Positions 26,236 through 35,470 of a stretch of 64,000 bases of DNA are shown piece after piece. A program made the translations under genes and the position numbers. Under the pieces are notes generated by a model that did not search any database, was not told the DNA's origin, and was given only the letters and a program-made list of their open reading frames with translations. This DNA is from Microbacterium karelineae (GTDB taxonomy: Bacteria > Actinomycetota > Actinomycetes > Actinomycetales > Microbacteriaceae), in NCBI RefSeq assembly GCF_009745985.1, contig NZ_WFIX01000191.1, forward strand, positions 496,001-560,000, written 5' to 3'. Numbering within the stretch: the first letter of the stretch is position 1; every line of letters begins with the position of its first letter.

Positions 26236-29123
26236 CGGCGACGGCGAGCGGCCCGCGCGTCGCGCGGACGACGTGGCCCGATCCGGTGCCGCTCGAGGCC
26301 CCCGAGCGGCACGTACTCGCCCCGTGGCGGATCGCACTGAAGATGGCAGTTCGCCAGAGCCTGCGCTCCTGGCCGTCGTCGCTCCTCATCGTCCTCCTCA
26401 TCTTCCTGCCGATGGCGGGCGTCGCCGGCGCGGTGACGCTCGCGACGAGCATCGGCCCGACGCCCCAGCAGCGGGTGGATGCCGAGCTCGGGAACGCCGA
26501 TGCGTGGGTGCAGGCGGTCTCGATGGGCGAGGGCATGCGCCAGCAGCTCGACGAACCGACGTCGTCATACTCCACCGGGCCCGCCTCGGACGAAGGGATC
26601 CCGCCGGCCGACGATGTCCGCGCGCACATCGACGCCGATCGCCTGATCGAGATCGCCCACGGCGACGCCGTCGTCGAGACCGACGACGGGATCGCGTCGC
26701 TCCCGGTGACGATCGGCGACGCGTGGGATCCCCTCCTGGACGGGCGCTACACGCTGCTCGAGGGCCGCGCGCCGGCGAGCGACGACGAGATCCTCGTCTC
26801 ACCCCGCGCCCTCGAACGGCTCGGGGCGCGGATCGGCGACACGCTCGTCGCCACCGATCCCGAGGCATCCCCGACCATCGTGGGGACGATGTCGAGTTCG
26901 CTCGAGCCCGATGCCGCGGCCGTGGTCTTCGCACCGGAGTCCGGTCCCTTCGCCGCCGACGAGAACATCGGCTGGACCACCTGGTACGCCGAGGGCTGGC
27001 ACGCGACGGCCGACGAGGTGTACGCGCTCAACGGCGAGGGGATCGTCGTGTTCGATCGCGCGCTCGTCCTGGATCCCGGCGACGGCGCGCGCGGGGCGTT
27101 CGACTCCATGAGCGGCACCGCGTGGGCCCTGTTCTCGGCGGCCCTCGCCGCGCTCGCGTTCAGCGTCTACCTCGTCGCCCTGCTGGCGGGCGCCGCTTTC
27201 TCGGTCAGCGCGAAGCGCCAGCAGCGCTCCCTCGCCGTCGCGGCGAGCGTCGGCGCCGATCGACGCGACGTGTTCCGCATCGTGCTGTTCCAGGGCACGA
27301 TCCTCGGGCTCGCGGGCGGCGTCGTCGGATCCGCCGCCGGGGTCGGACTCGGGGGCGCCGCGCTTGCGATCCTCGACACCGGCGAGACGCTGCAGTACTC
27401 CTGGGGTCTCCGGATCCCCTGGCTCGCGCTCCTCGCGCTCGCCGCGATCGCGGGCATCGTCGGCACGCTCTCCGCGCTCGCGCCCGCTCGGCGGGCGACC
27501 ACGGGCGACACCCTCGCGGCGCTGCGCGGCGCGCGGCGACCCGTGCGGGTCTCCGCCGCGCGCCCGCAGGCGGGTGCGCTGCTGATCGTGCTCGGGATCA
27601 CGATCGTCGCGGTGAGCGTCATCGTGCTCGTCGCGACATACAACTCTCCGCTGCATGGTACGCCCCGCGCCGACCCGATCTATCTCGTCTTCACGTTGTG
27701 CATGATCGTCGGCCCGCTGCTGCTGCAGATCGGCGTCGTCATCGCGGGGCACTGGCTGCTCGCGCTCGCGTCGCGTGCCCTGTCACGTCTCGGCCTCGGA
27801 GCACGGCTCGCCGTGCGCGACGCCGTCGCGAACCCGGGCCGTTCGGTCCCCTCCTTCGGCGCGATCGCCGCGTGCGCCTTCCTCGCAACGGCCGCGTTCG
27901 GGGGCGTCGCGACGATCAACGCCATGCGGGTCGATGCCTTCCAGGGAACCGACCCCGTCGGCAGCGCCGTCGTGCAGGTCGGGGCCGACACGGCGTCCGC
28001 GGGTGGGGATCCGCGCGATGCGCTCGCGGTCACCGAGGCCGCCGCCGAGAGGGCGACGGAGATCCTCGTCGAGCACGGCGCGGCCGCGACGGCCGTCCTC
28101 GCGGGGGTGTCCGGCCCCGTCATCGACCCGGAGACCGGCGACGTCCTCGACGGGGATACGCAGACCGTGACCTGGCCGGAGGTCCAGACGCCCGAATGGT
28201 GCGCCGGCGACGACGACTGCGAGCCCTCGGCGTGGGAGACGACGGGCATGAGCGCAGAGCCGATCGTCGTCGCGCCCGACGACCTCGAGACCGCCCTCGG
28301 CGCGGCGGTGCCCGCCTCGACACGCGAGGCGTTCGCACGCGGCTCCGTGGTCGTGACGGACCCGCAGTGGCTGACCGACGACGGGAGGATCGTCTTCAAC
28401 GAGTGGCGGGCGAACGACGTGTACGGCCCTGACCCGTCCGATGACGAGGTGCCCGACGCTGTGTCGTCCCGCGCGGTCGACGCCGTCCTCGTCGACAGCC
28501 CGTGGCAGTTCACGTCGTGGAGCCAGGCGTATCTCTCGCCGGAGGGTGCCGATGTTCTCGGCGTCGATCACGCGCCGCGCCGCGTGATCGGCGCCTACGA
28601 CGGCGGCCCGACGACGGCGCAGCTCGACGGACTCATCGCGACGGCCGACGAGCTCACCGCCGCGCACAGCGGAGACGAGGTTCCGACGTACTTCTCCGCT
28701 TACGAGGCCGTTCGCCCCCCGGAGGCGGCGGGGTGGCTCTGGCTCATCCTCGGCGCCGTGAGCGTGCTCGTCGTCGCCGCGAGCGCGGTCGCGCTCGGTC
28801 TGTCGCGGATCGAGAGGCGACCCGACGACGCGACGCTCGCGGCGGTCGGCGCGCAGCCGGGCGTGCGGCGGTCGGTCTCGGCGTGGCAGGCGCTCGTCAT
28901 CGCGGGCTTCGGCTGCGCGGCGGGCACGCTCGCGGGCCTCATGCCGGTGCTCGGCCTCGTCGGGATCCTCGCGGGGACGACGGGTGACGGGCTCACCGTC
29001 GACGCGGCGCCGTGGGGCTTCTGGGCGATCCTCGCGTTCGCCCTTCCCCTCGCGATCGCGCTCGTGAGCTGGCTCGTCCCCCTGCGACGTCCCGATCTCA
29101 CCCGCCGCACGGCGATCGCATAG
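26232..29123 (+). CDS. FtsX-family ABC transporter permease
   Basis: A 963-residue membrane protein with two FtsX-like units. The first membrane helix (about 45-70) is followed by a large extracytoplasmic domain (about 75-290), three helices with the typical SVGADRRDVFRIVL coupling stretch, then a second unit with another large outer domain (about 560-830) and a final three-helix group (LAAVGAQPGVRRSVS). This is the ten-helix layout of permeases paired with MacB/LolD-type ATPases. Such systems in Gram-positives act in antimicrobial peptide resistance, lipoprotein or envelope handling. The substrate cannot be told. Its ATG overlaps the small ORF upstream. Confidence 0.88.
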   Translation: MTATASGPRVARTTWPDPVPLEAPERHVLAPWRIALKMAVRQSLRSWPSSLLIVLLIFLPMAGVAGAVTLATSIGPTPQQRVDAELGNADAWVQAVSMGEGMRQQLDEPTSSYSTGPASDEGIPPADDVRAHIDADRLIEIAHGDAVVETDDGIASLPVTIGDAWDPLLDGRYTLLEGRAPASDDEILVSPRALERLGARIGDTLVATDPEASPTIVGTMSSSLEPDAAAVVFAPESGPFAADENIGWTTWYAEGWHATADEVYALNGEGIVVFDRALVLDPGDGARGAFDSMSGTAWALFSAALAALAFSVYLVALLAGAAFSVSAKRQQRSLAVAASVGADRRDVFRIVLFQGTILGLAGGVVGSAAGVGLGGAALAILDTGETLQYSWGLRIPWLALLALAAIAGIVGTLSALAPARRATTGDTLAALRGARRPVRVSAARPQAGALLIVLGITIVAVSVIVLVATYNSPLHGTPRADPIYLVFTLCMIVGPLLLQIGVVIAGHWLLALASRALSRLGLGARLAVRDAVANPGRSVPSFGAIAACAFLATAAFGGVATINAMRVDAFQGTDPVGSAVVQVGADTASAGGDPRDALAVTEAAAERATEILVEHGAAATAVLAGVSGPVIDPETGDVLDGDTQTVTWPEVQTPEWCAGDDDCEPSAWETTGMSAEPIVVAPDDLETALGAAVPASTREAFARGSVVVTDPQWLTDDGRIVFNEWRANDVYGPDPSDDEVPDAVSSRAVDAVLVDSPWQFTSWSQAYLSPEGADVLGVDHAPRRVIGAYDGGPTTAQLDGLIATADELTAAHSGDEVPTYFSAYEAVRPPEAAGWLWLILGAVSVLVVAASAVALGLSRIERRPDDATLAAVGAQPGVRRSVSAWQALVIAGFGCAAGTLAGLMPVLGLVGILAGTTGDGLTVDAAPWGFWAILAFALPLAIALVSWLVPLRRPDLTRRTAIA

Positions 29124-29157
29124 ATCCCCCGGCCCCCACCCCACGTAGGATCGAGCC

Positions 29158-30477
29158 ATGGTGTTCTGGGGCAAGAGGAAGCGCGATCAGCAGGAGCAGC
29201 AGGACGCCGCGGACGCGGATCTCGCCCTCCGCGCGCAGAAGTCACTCGTCGAGACGGACGAGCGGATGCGCACGACGAAGGACGAGCTCGCCTTCGCCTC
29301 CGCCGAGCTCGGCGACGCCGCCACGAAGGATCTGCGCGAGGGGCTCGACGCCGTCGCGCGCCACATGCGCGAGGCGTTCGAGCTGCATCAGCTCAACCAC
29401 GACCACATCCCGGACACCCCGGAGGAGCTGCGCACGCGCAACGCGCGAATCGTGCAGCTCTGCGACTGGGCGGAGGACGTGATCGACGAGCGCACCGAGG
29501 TGCTGCGCGAGCGCATCGAGAAGGTGCGCGAGGCGCCGCACACCCTCGAGCGCGTCCGCCGACAGGCCGAGACCCTCGCCGAACGCGTCCCCGCGGCCGA
29601 GCAGGCGATCGAGCGCCTGCGCGGGCGCTACTCGCCCGAGGCGCTGCAGCGCATCGGGGCCGGTCCGGAGGAGGCGCGCCAGCTCCTCGACTTCGCGCGC
29701 CACTCCGCCGACGTCGCGGGTCGTCGCCGCGAGGCCGGCCGCCGCGATGACGCGATGGTCGCGCTCGAGACCGCGACCGAAGCCGTCCGCCGCGCGACGA
29801 CGGTCCTCGACGCCGTCGACGACTTCGAGATCGAGGCGATGCGCACGCAGTCGACCCTCGCCGACGTCGTCGCCGACTCCCGGAGCGACATCGTCGAGGC
29901 GCGCTCCGAGCGCCAGACGGCGGGTGTCACGGCGGCGATCGCCGAGCTCGAGGCGGCCCTCGCCGGCCTCAGCGCGCCGGGCACCCCGGCGGATCCGTTC
30001 GCCGAGCTCGCGCGTCTCAGCGAGAAGAACGCGGCGCTCGACCACGCCCGCGAACGCGCCGCCCGCCACATCCCGCCGATCGAGCACGTGCGTCACGACG
30101 TCGACGCCGCCGATCGCGCGATCTCGCACGCGCGCAGCCTCATCGAGAGCCACCGCGGCGCCGTGGGCGCCGACGCCCGCACGCGCCTCGCGGAGGCCGA
30201 GCGCATGCGGATCGACGCCGGCACGCTCGTCGCCGACGAGGACACCCGCGAGCGCGCGCAGGAGCTCGCGCGCCGATCCGCGCAGCTCGCGAACGAGGCC
30301 ATGCAGCTCGCCCAGCGCGACATCGACACCCGGCGCCAGGACGATTGGGGCGGCGGATACGGGCAGCCAGGCGGCTATCGCGGCGGGTACCGCGGCGGCA
30401 TGGGCGGCGGCGACATGCTCGGCGGCCTCATCGGCGGTGCACTGCTCGGCGGGCTCATCGGCGACATCTTCGACTGA
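29158..30477 (+). CDS. Coiled-coil protein with glycine-rich tail, resembling the C-terminal part of TPM-domain proteins
   Basis: A 439-residue soluble protein. Nearly all of residues 10-395 are charged, helical and coiled-coil-like (LERVRRQAETLAERVPAAEQ, SARQLANEAMQLAQRDID-type heptads). The end is Gly/Tyr/Arg-rich, followed by a hydrophobic glycine segment MLGGLIGGALLGGLIGDIF. Actinobacterial membrane proteins with a TPM domain carry a similar helical region and glycine-rich end, but here there is no signal peptide, no TPM domain and no clear membrane helix before the tail. TAGGAT (29146-29151) at 6 nt suggests a leaderless mRNA. A scaffold or envelope-stress role (PspA-like in shape) is only a guess. 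Confidence 0.6.
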   Translation: MVFWGKRKRDQQEQQDAADADLALRAQKSLVETDERMRTTKDELAFASAELGDAATKDLREGLDAVARHMREAFELHQLNHDHIPDTPEELRTRNARIVQLCDWAEDVIDERTEVLRERIEKVREAPHTLERVRRQAETLAERVPAAEQAIERLRGRYSPEALQRIGAGPEEARQLLDFARHSADVAGRRREAGRRDDAMVALETATEAVRRATTVLDAVDDFEIEAMRTQSTLADVVADSRSDIVEARSERQTAGVTAAIAELEAALAGLSAPGTPADPFAELARLSEKNAALDHARERAARHIPPIEHVRHDVDAADRAISHARSLIESHRGAVGADARTRLAEAERMRIDAGTLVADEDTRERAQELARRSAQLANEAMQLAQRDIDTRRQDDWGGGYGQPGGYRGGYRGGMGGGDMLGGLIGGALLGGLIGDIFD

Positions 30478-30557
30478 CCCGTTCCTCGGCCCGGGCACCC
30501 GGGCACCGGGCACGCCCTCGCTGCCGTGCGCGCCCCACGCGCCGTAGAATCATTCGG

Positions 30558-31244
30558 ATGACTGAATCCACAGCTCGCGCCGAATGGCAGGCCTGGCACA
30601 TCGCGCGCATGGCCAGCCTCGTCGGGACGCACGGCAGCCTCGCGCTCGTCGAGACCCGCTGGCTGCCCGCCGGCGAGGAGCCCGACCTCGCCGCCGCGCG
30701 CGCCGATCTCGCGCCCACGATGTCGGTGACGGCGCTCACGCGCGAGAACATCGACACGGGGGCGCCCGAGCACGGCCTCCGCTTCTGGGACGTCGCGAGC
30801 GACGCGATCTCCCGCTTCGAGACCGTCGACGTCTACGGCTACGACCCCGAGTGGGTCGTCGAGGCCGCATACGAGAAGGCCGAGGACGGCCACACGGTCG
30901 CGTTCGAGCATCTCCGCGACAACGGCGGATCCCGCGACAAGGCCGTTCCCGGCACCATCACGGCGACGATCGGCGGAGAGGCGTACGCGCTGAGCGCCTT
31001 CGATGACGACGGCCGCCTGCTCCTCGTCTTCGGCGACCCCACGAACGGCGCCGAGACCTACGGCGCCGGCCGCTTCCTGTTCGTCGACGAGCCTGCGGAC
31101 GGGCGCGTGACCCTCGACTTCAATCGCGCCTTCGTCCCGCCGTGCGGGTTCAGCGATCAGTACAACTGCCCCATGCCGCCTCCGCAGAACCGCCTCGCGG
31201 TCGCCGTCCGCGCGGGCGAGCAGAACCCCCGCTTCCGCGCCTGA
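30558..31244 (+). CDS. DUF1684 domain-containing protein
   Basis: A 228-residue cytosolic protein with the DUF1684 core: a beta-rich region with LLLVFGDPTNGAETYGAGRF, then LDFNRAFVPPCGFSDQYNCPMP and the terminal PPPQNRLAVAVRAGE block, containing the two conserved cysteines. DUF1684 proteins are widespread in actinobacteria and Bacteroidetes; their biochemical role is not established. TAGAAT (30545-30550) lies 7 nt upstream of the ATG, one of the clearest leaderless signals in the window. The peptide-import operon begins 69 bp downstream and may be co-transcribed. Confidence 0.88.
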   Translation: MTESTARAEWQAWHIARMASLVGTHGSLALVETRWLPAGEEPDLAAARADLAPTMSVTALTRENIDTGAPEHGLRFWDVASDAISRFETVDVYGYDPEWVVEAAYEKAEDGHTVAFEHLRDNGGSRDKAVPGTITATIGGEAYALSAFDDDGRLLLVFGDPTNGAETYGAGRFLFVDEPADGRVTLDFNRAFVPPCGFSDQYNCPMPPPQNRLAVAVRAGEQNPRFRA

Positions 31245-31313
31245 CCTCCCGCCCGCGATCCGCGCGGAGCCGACGCCTCGGCGACCGCAGCGCACGACAG
31301 AAGGATCCCTCCC

Positions 31314-32849
31314 ATGCGCCTGACGACACCAGCGGCCGCGGTCGCCGTCGCCCTCGCCGCGACGATCGCGCTCGCATCCTGCTCCCCCGCCGAATCGGGC
31401 CCGACAGACGGTGCCGAGCCGCCCGCCGGCGCCCAGGTCGACCCCGAGGCGACGATCGACATCGGGTCGATGTACGAGCCGCAGAACCTCGACAACACCT
31501 CCGGCGGCGGCCAGGGCGTCACCGAGGCCCTCACGGGCAACGTGTACGAGGGGCTGTTCCGCCTCGCCGACACGGGCGAGGTCGAGCCGCTCCTCGCCGC
31601 GTCGCACGAGATGAGCGCAGACGGCCTCATCTACACCTTCACGCTGCAGGAGGGCGTCTCGTTCCACAGCGGCGCTCCGCTCACGGCCGATGACGTCGTG
31701 TACTCGATCGAGAAGGTCATCGCCGAGGACTCGCAGTCGGCGCGCAGGAGCCAGCTCGCGGTCATCGACGCGGTCACGGCCCTCGATGAGGGCACGGTGC
31801 AGGTCACGCTCTCCGAGCCGTCGATCTCGTTCATCTACAACCTCTCGTACGTCTGGATCGTGAACGGCGCGTTCGAGGGCGATCGCAATGCCGTCGCCGA
31901 CGGGACCGGCCCGTACACGTTCGGCCAGTGGACCCGCGGATCCGCCCTGAGCCTCGACCGCAACCCGGACTACTGGGGCGAGCAGGCCGCGAACGCCGGG
32001 GTCGTCTACCACTACTTCAGCGACGCGACCGCCCTGAACAACGCCCTGCTCACCGGCGCGGTCGACGTCGCGACGAGCCAGCAGTCGCCCGATGGGCTCG
32101 CGCAGTTCGAGATGACCGACGATTTCGTCATCAATGACGGCGACTCGACGACGAAGCTGCTGCTCGCGTTCGATGACACCGAGGCGCCGTTCGACGATGT
32201 GCGGGTGCGCCAGGCGGTGTCGTACGCGATCGACGACGAGAAGCTCCTCGAATCCGTCTGGGGCGACTACGGGACGCTCATCGGATCGATGGTGCCGCCG
32301 ACCGATCCCTGGTACGAGGATCTCACCGACCTCGACCCGTACGACCCCGAGCGCTCGCGCGAGCTGCTCGAGGAGGCGGGCCTCGAGGGCGGCTTCACCT
32401 TCTCGCTCGACACCCCGAACTACGACCCGCACCCCACCGCGGCGACCTTCATCCAATCGCAGCTCGCCGAGGTCGGCATCACGGTCGAGATCAACTCGAT
32501 CACGGCCGACGAGTGGTACACGAAGGTGTACCAGAACCGCGACTTCGATGCGACGATGCAGGAGCACGTCAACGACCGCGACCTCGTCTGGTACGGCGAC
32601 CCCGACTTCTACTGGGGCTATGACAACGCCGATGTGCAGGAGTGGGTGCAGCAGTCCGAGCTCGTCGCGAGCGAGGCCGAGCAGACCGAGCTGCTGAAGC
32701 TCGTCGCCCGCACGACGGCCGAGGAGGCCGCGAGCGAGTGGCTCTTCCTCTACCCGCAGATCGTCGTCGCGTCGAACGCCCTGTCGGGGTACCCCCTCAA
32801 CGGGCTGAACTCGCAGTTCTTCGCGTACGACATCGAGAAGTCGGTGTGA
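31314..32849 (+). CDS. Peptide ABC transporter substrate-binding lipoprotein (SBP_bac_5)
   Basis: A 511-residue extracytoplasmic solute receptor. The signal peptide ends with lipobox ALASC (Cys23), so it is lipid-anchored to the membrane. Family 5 features include EALTGNVYEGLFRL, LIYTFTLQEGVSFHSGAPLTADDVVYSIEK and RVRQAVSYAIDDEKLL-type segments. These receptors deliver di- or oligopeptides, nickel or opines to Dpp/Opp permeases. The ATG has AGAAGGA upstream. The other four subunits follow in order, making a complete importer operon. Confidence 0.94.
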   Translation: MRLTTPAAAVAVALAATIALASCSPAESGPTDGAEPPAGAQVDPEATIDIGSMYEPQNLDNTSGGGQGVTEALTGNVYEGLFRLADTGEVEPLLAASHEMSADGLIYTFTLQEGVSFHSGAPLTADDVVYSIEKVIAEDSQSARRSQLAVIDAVTALDEGTVQVTLSEPSISFIYNLSYVWIVNGAFEGDRNAVADGTGPYTFGQWTRGSALSLDRNPDYWGEQAANAGVVYHYFSDATALNNALLTGAVDVATSQQSPDGLAQFEMTDDFVINDGDSTTKLLLAFDDTEAPFDDVRVRQAVSYAIDDEKLLESVWGDYGTLIGSMVPPTDPWYEDLTDLDPYDPERSRELLEEAGLEGGFTFSLDTPNYDPHPTAATFIQSQLAEVGITVEINSITADEWYTKVYQNRDFDATMQEHVNDRDLVWYGDPDFYWGYDNADVQEWVQQSELVASEAEQTELLKLVARTTAEEAASEWLFLYPQIVVASNALSGYPLNGLNSQFFAYDIEKSV

Positions 32850-32874
32850 TCCGGGTGCGACCGGCGGCGACCGC

Positions 32875-33840
32875 GTGACGCGCTACCTGCTGCGCCGCGC
32901 GGCGTTCCTCGTCATCTCGCTCGTCCTCGCGAGCGTCGTGCTCTTCCTGCTGCTGCGCGTGCTCCCCGGGGATCCCGCGAACGCGCTGACGGCCGTGGGG
33001 GCGACCGAGGAGCAGATCCAGGCGGCACGGGCGCAGGTCGGATCCGATCTGCCCCTGCACCAGCAGTTCGTCGCCTGGATCGCATCGGCCTGGACGGGCG
33101 ACCTCGGCGAGAGCTTCGTGAGCGGCCTGTCGGTCGGCGACGAGGTCGCCCAGCGCCTGCGGGTCACCCTCCCCCTCACGTTCGCGGCGTTCCTCGTCGC
33201 GATCGCGCTCGCCGTCCCCGCCGGCTACGTCGCCGCGACCCGCGCGCGCACCTGGTACGGCTGGCTGCTGAACGCGGTCGCGCAGATCGGCATCGCCGTG
33301 CCCGTGTTCTGGCTCGGCATGATCCTCGTCGTGCTCTTCGCCCTGCAGTGGCGCGTGCTGCCCGCAGGGGGCTTCCCGATCGACGGCTGGGCGGACCCCG
33401 TCGGATCCGCCACGGCGCTCGTCCTGCCCGTCGTGACGGTCGCGATCATCATGAGCGCGTCGCTCACGCGATACATCCGCTCGGCCGTGCTCGACGTCGC
33501 GGGCAGCGACTACGTCCGCACGGCCCGCGCGATGGGGGCCTCGTTCGGCGAGGCGATGATGCGGCACGGCGCGCGCAGCGCTGCGGTGCCCGTCGTGGCC
33601 GTGCTCGGGATGGAGCTCGCCTCGACGCTGCTGGGCGCCGTCGTCGTCGAGCAGGTGTTCGCCCTGCCGGGGCTCGGGTCGATGCTCGTCACGGGCATCG
33701 CCGAGCACGACTACCCCGTCATCCAGGGCGTCCTGTTCGTCTCGACGCTCGCCGTGCTCGTGATCGGCTTCGCCGCCGACATCGCGCAGCGCCTCATCGA
33801 CCCGCGGCTGCGCGACCGGCTCTCGGAGGCGAGCGCATGA
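32875..33840 (+). CDS. Peptide ABC transporter permease, DppB type
   Basis: A 321-residue membrane subunit with six helices. It shows the DppB N-terminal signature (TRYLLRRAAFLVISLVLASV, LRVLPGDPANAL), the periplasmic GDLGESFVSGLSV segment and the binding-protein-dependent transport EAA-type loop (YVRTARAMGASFGEAMMRHGAR), which contacts the ATPases. The start is GTG. It overlaps the next permease gene by 4 nt (ATGA). It forms the channel with the DppC-type protein. Confidence 0.94.
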   Translation: MTRYLLRRAAFLVISLVLASVVLFLLLRVLPGDPANALTAVGATEEQIQAARAQVGSDLPLHQQFVAWIASAWTGDLGESFVSGLSVGDEVAQRLRVTLPLTFAAFLVAIALAVPAGYVAATRARTWYGWLLNAVAQIGIAVPVFWLGMILVVLFALQWRVLPAGGFPIDGWADPVGSATALVLPVVTVAIIMSASLTRYIRSAVLDVAGSDYVRTARAMGASFGEAMMRHGARSAAVPVVAVLGMELASTLLGAVVVEQVFALPGLGSMLVTGIAEHDYPVIQGVLFVSTLAVLVIGFAADIAQRLIDPRLRDRLSEASA

Positions 33841-34673
33841 CCCGCCGCGATGTCACCCTCTGGATCGGCGTGATCCTCGTCGCGGCCATCGCCGCGATCG
33901 CGGTCGTCTCACTCGTCTGGCTGCCGCATCCCGTCGCCGACACGTCGGGCGGCCGCCTCGACCCGCCCGGTACCGACGGCCACCTCTTCGGCACCGACCG
34001 CCTCGGCCGCGACCTGGCGACGCAGTTCATGATCGGCGCGCGCATCGCGATGCTGTCCGGCATCGGAGCCGTCGTGATCGCGGGCGTCGTCGGCATCGTC
34101 TGCGGCATCGTCGCGGCGTTCGCCCAGGGATGGATCGACGACACCCTCGCGGCGCTCCTCGACATCCTCATCGCGTTCCCGACGCTGCTGCTCGCCATGC
34201 TGATCGTCGCCGCCCAGCCCGCCACCCTGTGGACCGCGATCCTCGCGATCGGCCTCGCGCAGAGCGCGATCGTCGCCCGCCTCACACGGATCCTCGTGAA
34301 GCGGATCCTGCAGACGAGCTTCGTCACGGCGGCGCGCACCTCCGGCACCTCGTGGACGGGGATCGTCGTCGGCCACGTGCTCCCGAACATCTGGACGACG
34401 CTCGCCGTGAGCCTCGCCCTCCAGTTCGGCCTCGCCGTGCTCGCGGAGGCGAGCCTGTCGTATCTCGGGCTCGGCGCGCCGCCGCCCAATGCGTCGTGGG
34501 GCCGCCTGCTGCAGGAGGCGCAGCAGACCGTGCTCGTCGCGCCGATGGGCGCGATCGTGCCGGGCGTCCTGCTCATCGTGCTCGTCATCGGCGTCAACCT
34601 CACGGCCGACGGGCTGCGCGACGCGCTGGATCCGACGGCGCGACGCGTGGTCCGGCAGGAGGTCGCCCCGTGA
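33837..34673 (+). CDS. Peptide ABC transporter permease, DppC type
   Basis: A 278-residue partner permease with about six helices. The HLFGTDRLGRDLATQFMIGAR motif is diagnostic for DppC/OppC, followed by the EAA loop FVTAARTSGTSWTGIVVGH and the C-terminal LSYLGLGAPPPNASWGRLL and GVNLTADGLRDALDP blocks. It is somewhat short because the N-terminal cytoplasmic extension seen in many DppC proteins is reduced. The gene is coupled on both sides by 4-nt overlaps. Confidence 0.94.
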   Translation: MTRRDVTLWIGVILVAAIAAIAVVSLVWLPHPVADTSGGRLDPPGTDGHLFGTDRLGRDLATQFMIGARIAMLSGIGAVVIAGVVGIVCGIVAAFAQGWIDDTLAALLDILIAFPTLLLAMLIVAAQPATLWTAILAIGLAQSAIVARLTRILVKRILQTSFVTAARTSGTSWTGIVVGHVLPNIWTTLAVSLALQFGLAVLAEASLSYLGLGAPPPNASWGRLLQEAQQTVLVAPMGAIVPGVLLIVLVIGVNLTADGLRDALDPTARRVVRQEVAP

Positions 34674-35470
34674 CCGCGCCCGTCCTCGAGATCGACGCCC
34701 TCACCGTGCGGGCGGGATCCGCGACCCTCGTCGACGGCGTCTCACTCGCGCTTTCGCCGGGAGAGCGCCTCGGCCTGATCGGCGAGTCGGGGGCCGGCAA
34801 GTCGCTCACGACGCTCGCCATCCTCGGCCTGCTCCCCGACGGCCTCGCGGCCACGGGATCCATTCGGCTCGACGGCGCGGAGGTCGTCGGCGCCCGCGAG
34901 CGCGACCTCGTCCGCCTGCGCGGGCGCGCCGCCGCGCCCGTCTTCCAGGAGCCGCGGACCGCGCTCGACCCCCTCATGCGCGTCGGCCGGCAGATCGCGC
35001 TGCCGGCGCGGCGCCGCGGCGCCTCCGGTCGTGCGCTGCGCGACCGCGTGCGCGAGCTGCTCGCTCAGGTGTCCCTCGGGGACTCGGATCGCATCGCGCG
35101 CGCCTTCCCGCACGAGCTGTCGGGCGGCCAGCGCCAGCGCATCGCGCTCGCGATCGCGCTCGCGGGCGAGCCGCGGATCCTCCTCGCCGACGAGCCGACG
35201 ACGGCGCTCGACGTGTCGGTTCAGGCCGACATGCTCGCGCTCATCGACCGGGTCGCCGCCGAGCGCGGCATGGCCGTGCTGTTCGTCAGCCACGACCTCG
35301 CCGTCGTCTCGCAGGTGGCCTCCCGCGGGCTCGTGATGCGCGGGGGTCGCGTCGTCGAACGCGGCAAGATCGCGCGGATCCTCTCCGCCCCGCAGAACGA
35401 CTACACGGCCGGTCTCATCGCGAGCGCGCGGCGGTTCGAGGACGCCCTCGCGAGGAGGATGCACCCATGA
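34670..35470 (+). CDS. Peptide ABC transporter ATPase, DppD type
   Basis: A 266-residue ATPase with Walker A GESGAGKS, Q-loop VFQEPRTALDPLMRVG, signature LSGGQRQR, Walker B ILLADEPTTALDV and switch histidine SHDLAVV. The start is GTG, overlapping the DppC stop (GTGA). It lacks the four-cysteine iron-sulfur segment that some DppD proteins carry at the C-terminus. With the next gene it forms a heterodimeric motor for peptide import. Confidence 0.92.
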   Translation: MTAPVLEIDALTVRAGSATLVDGVSLALSPGERLGLIGESGAGKSLTTLAILGLLPDGLAATGSIRLDGAEVVGARERDLVRLRGRAAAPVFQEPRTALDPLMRVGRQIALPARRRGASGRALRDRVRELLAQVSLGDSDRIARAFPHELSGGQRQRIALAIALAGEPRILLADEPTTALDVSVQADMLALIDRVAAERGMAVLFVSHDLAVVSQVASRGLVMRGGRVVERGKIARILSAPQNDYTAGLIASARRFEDALARRMHP

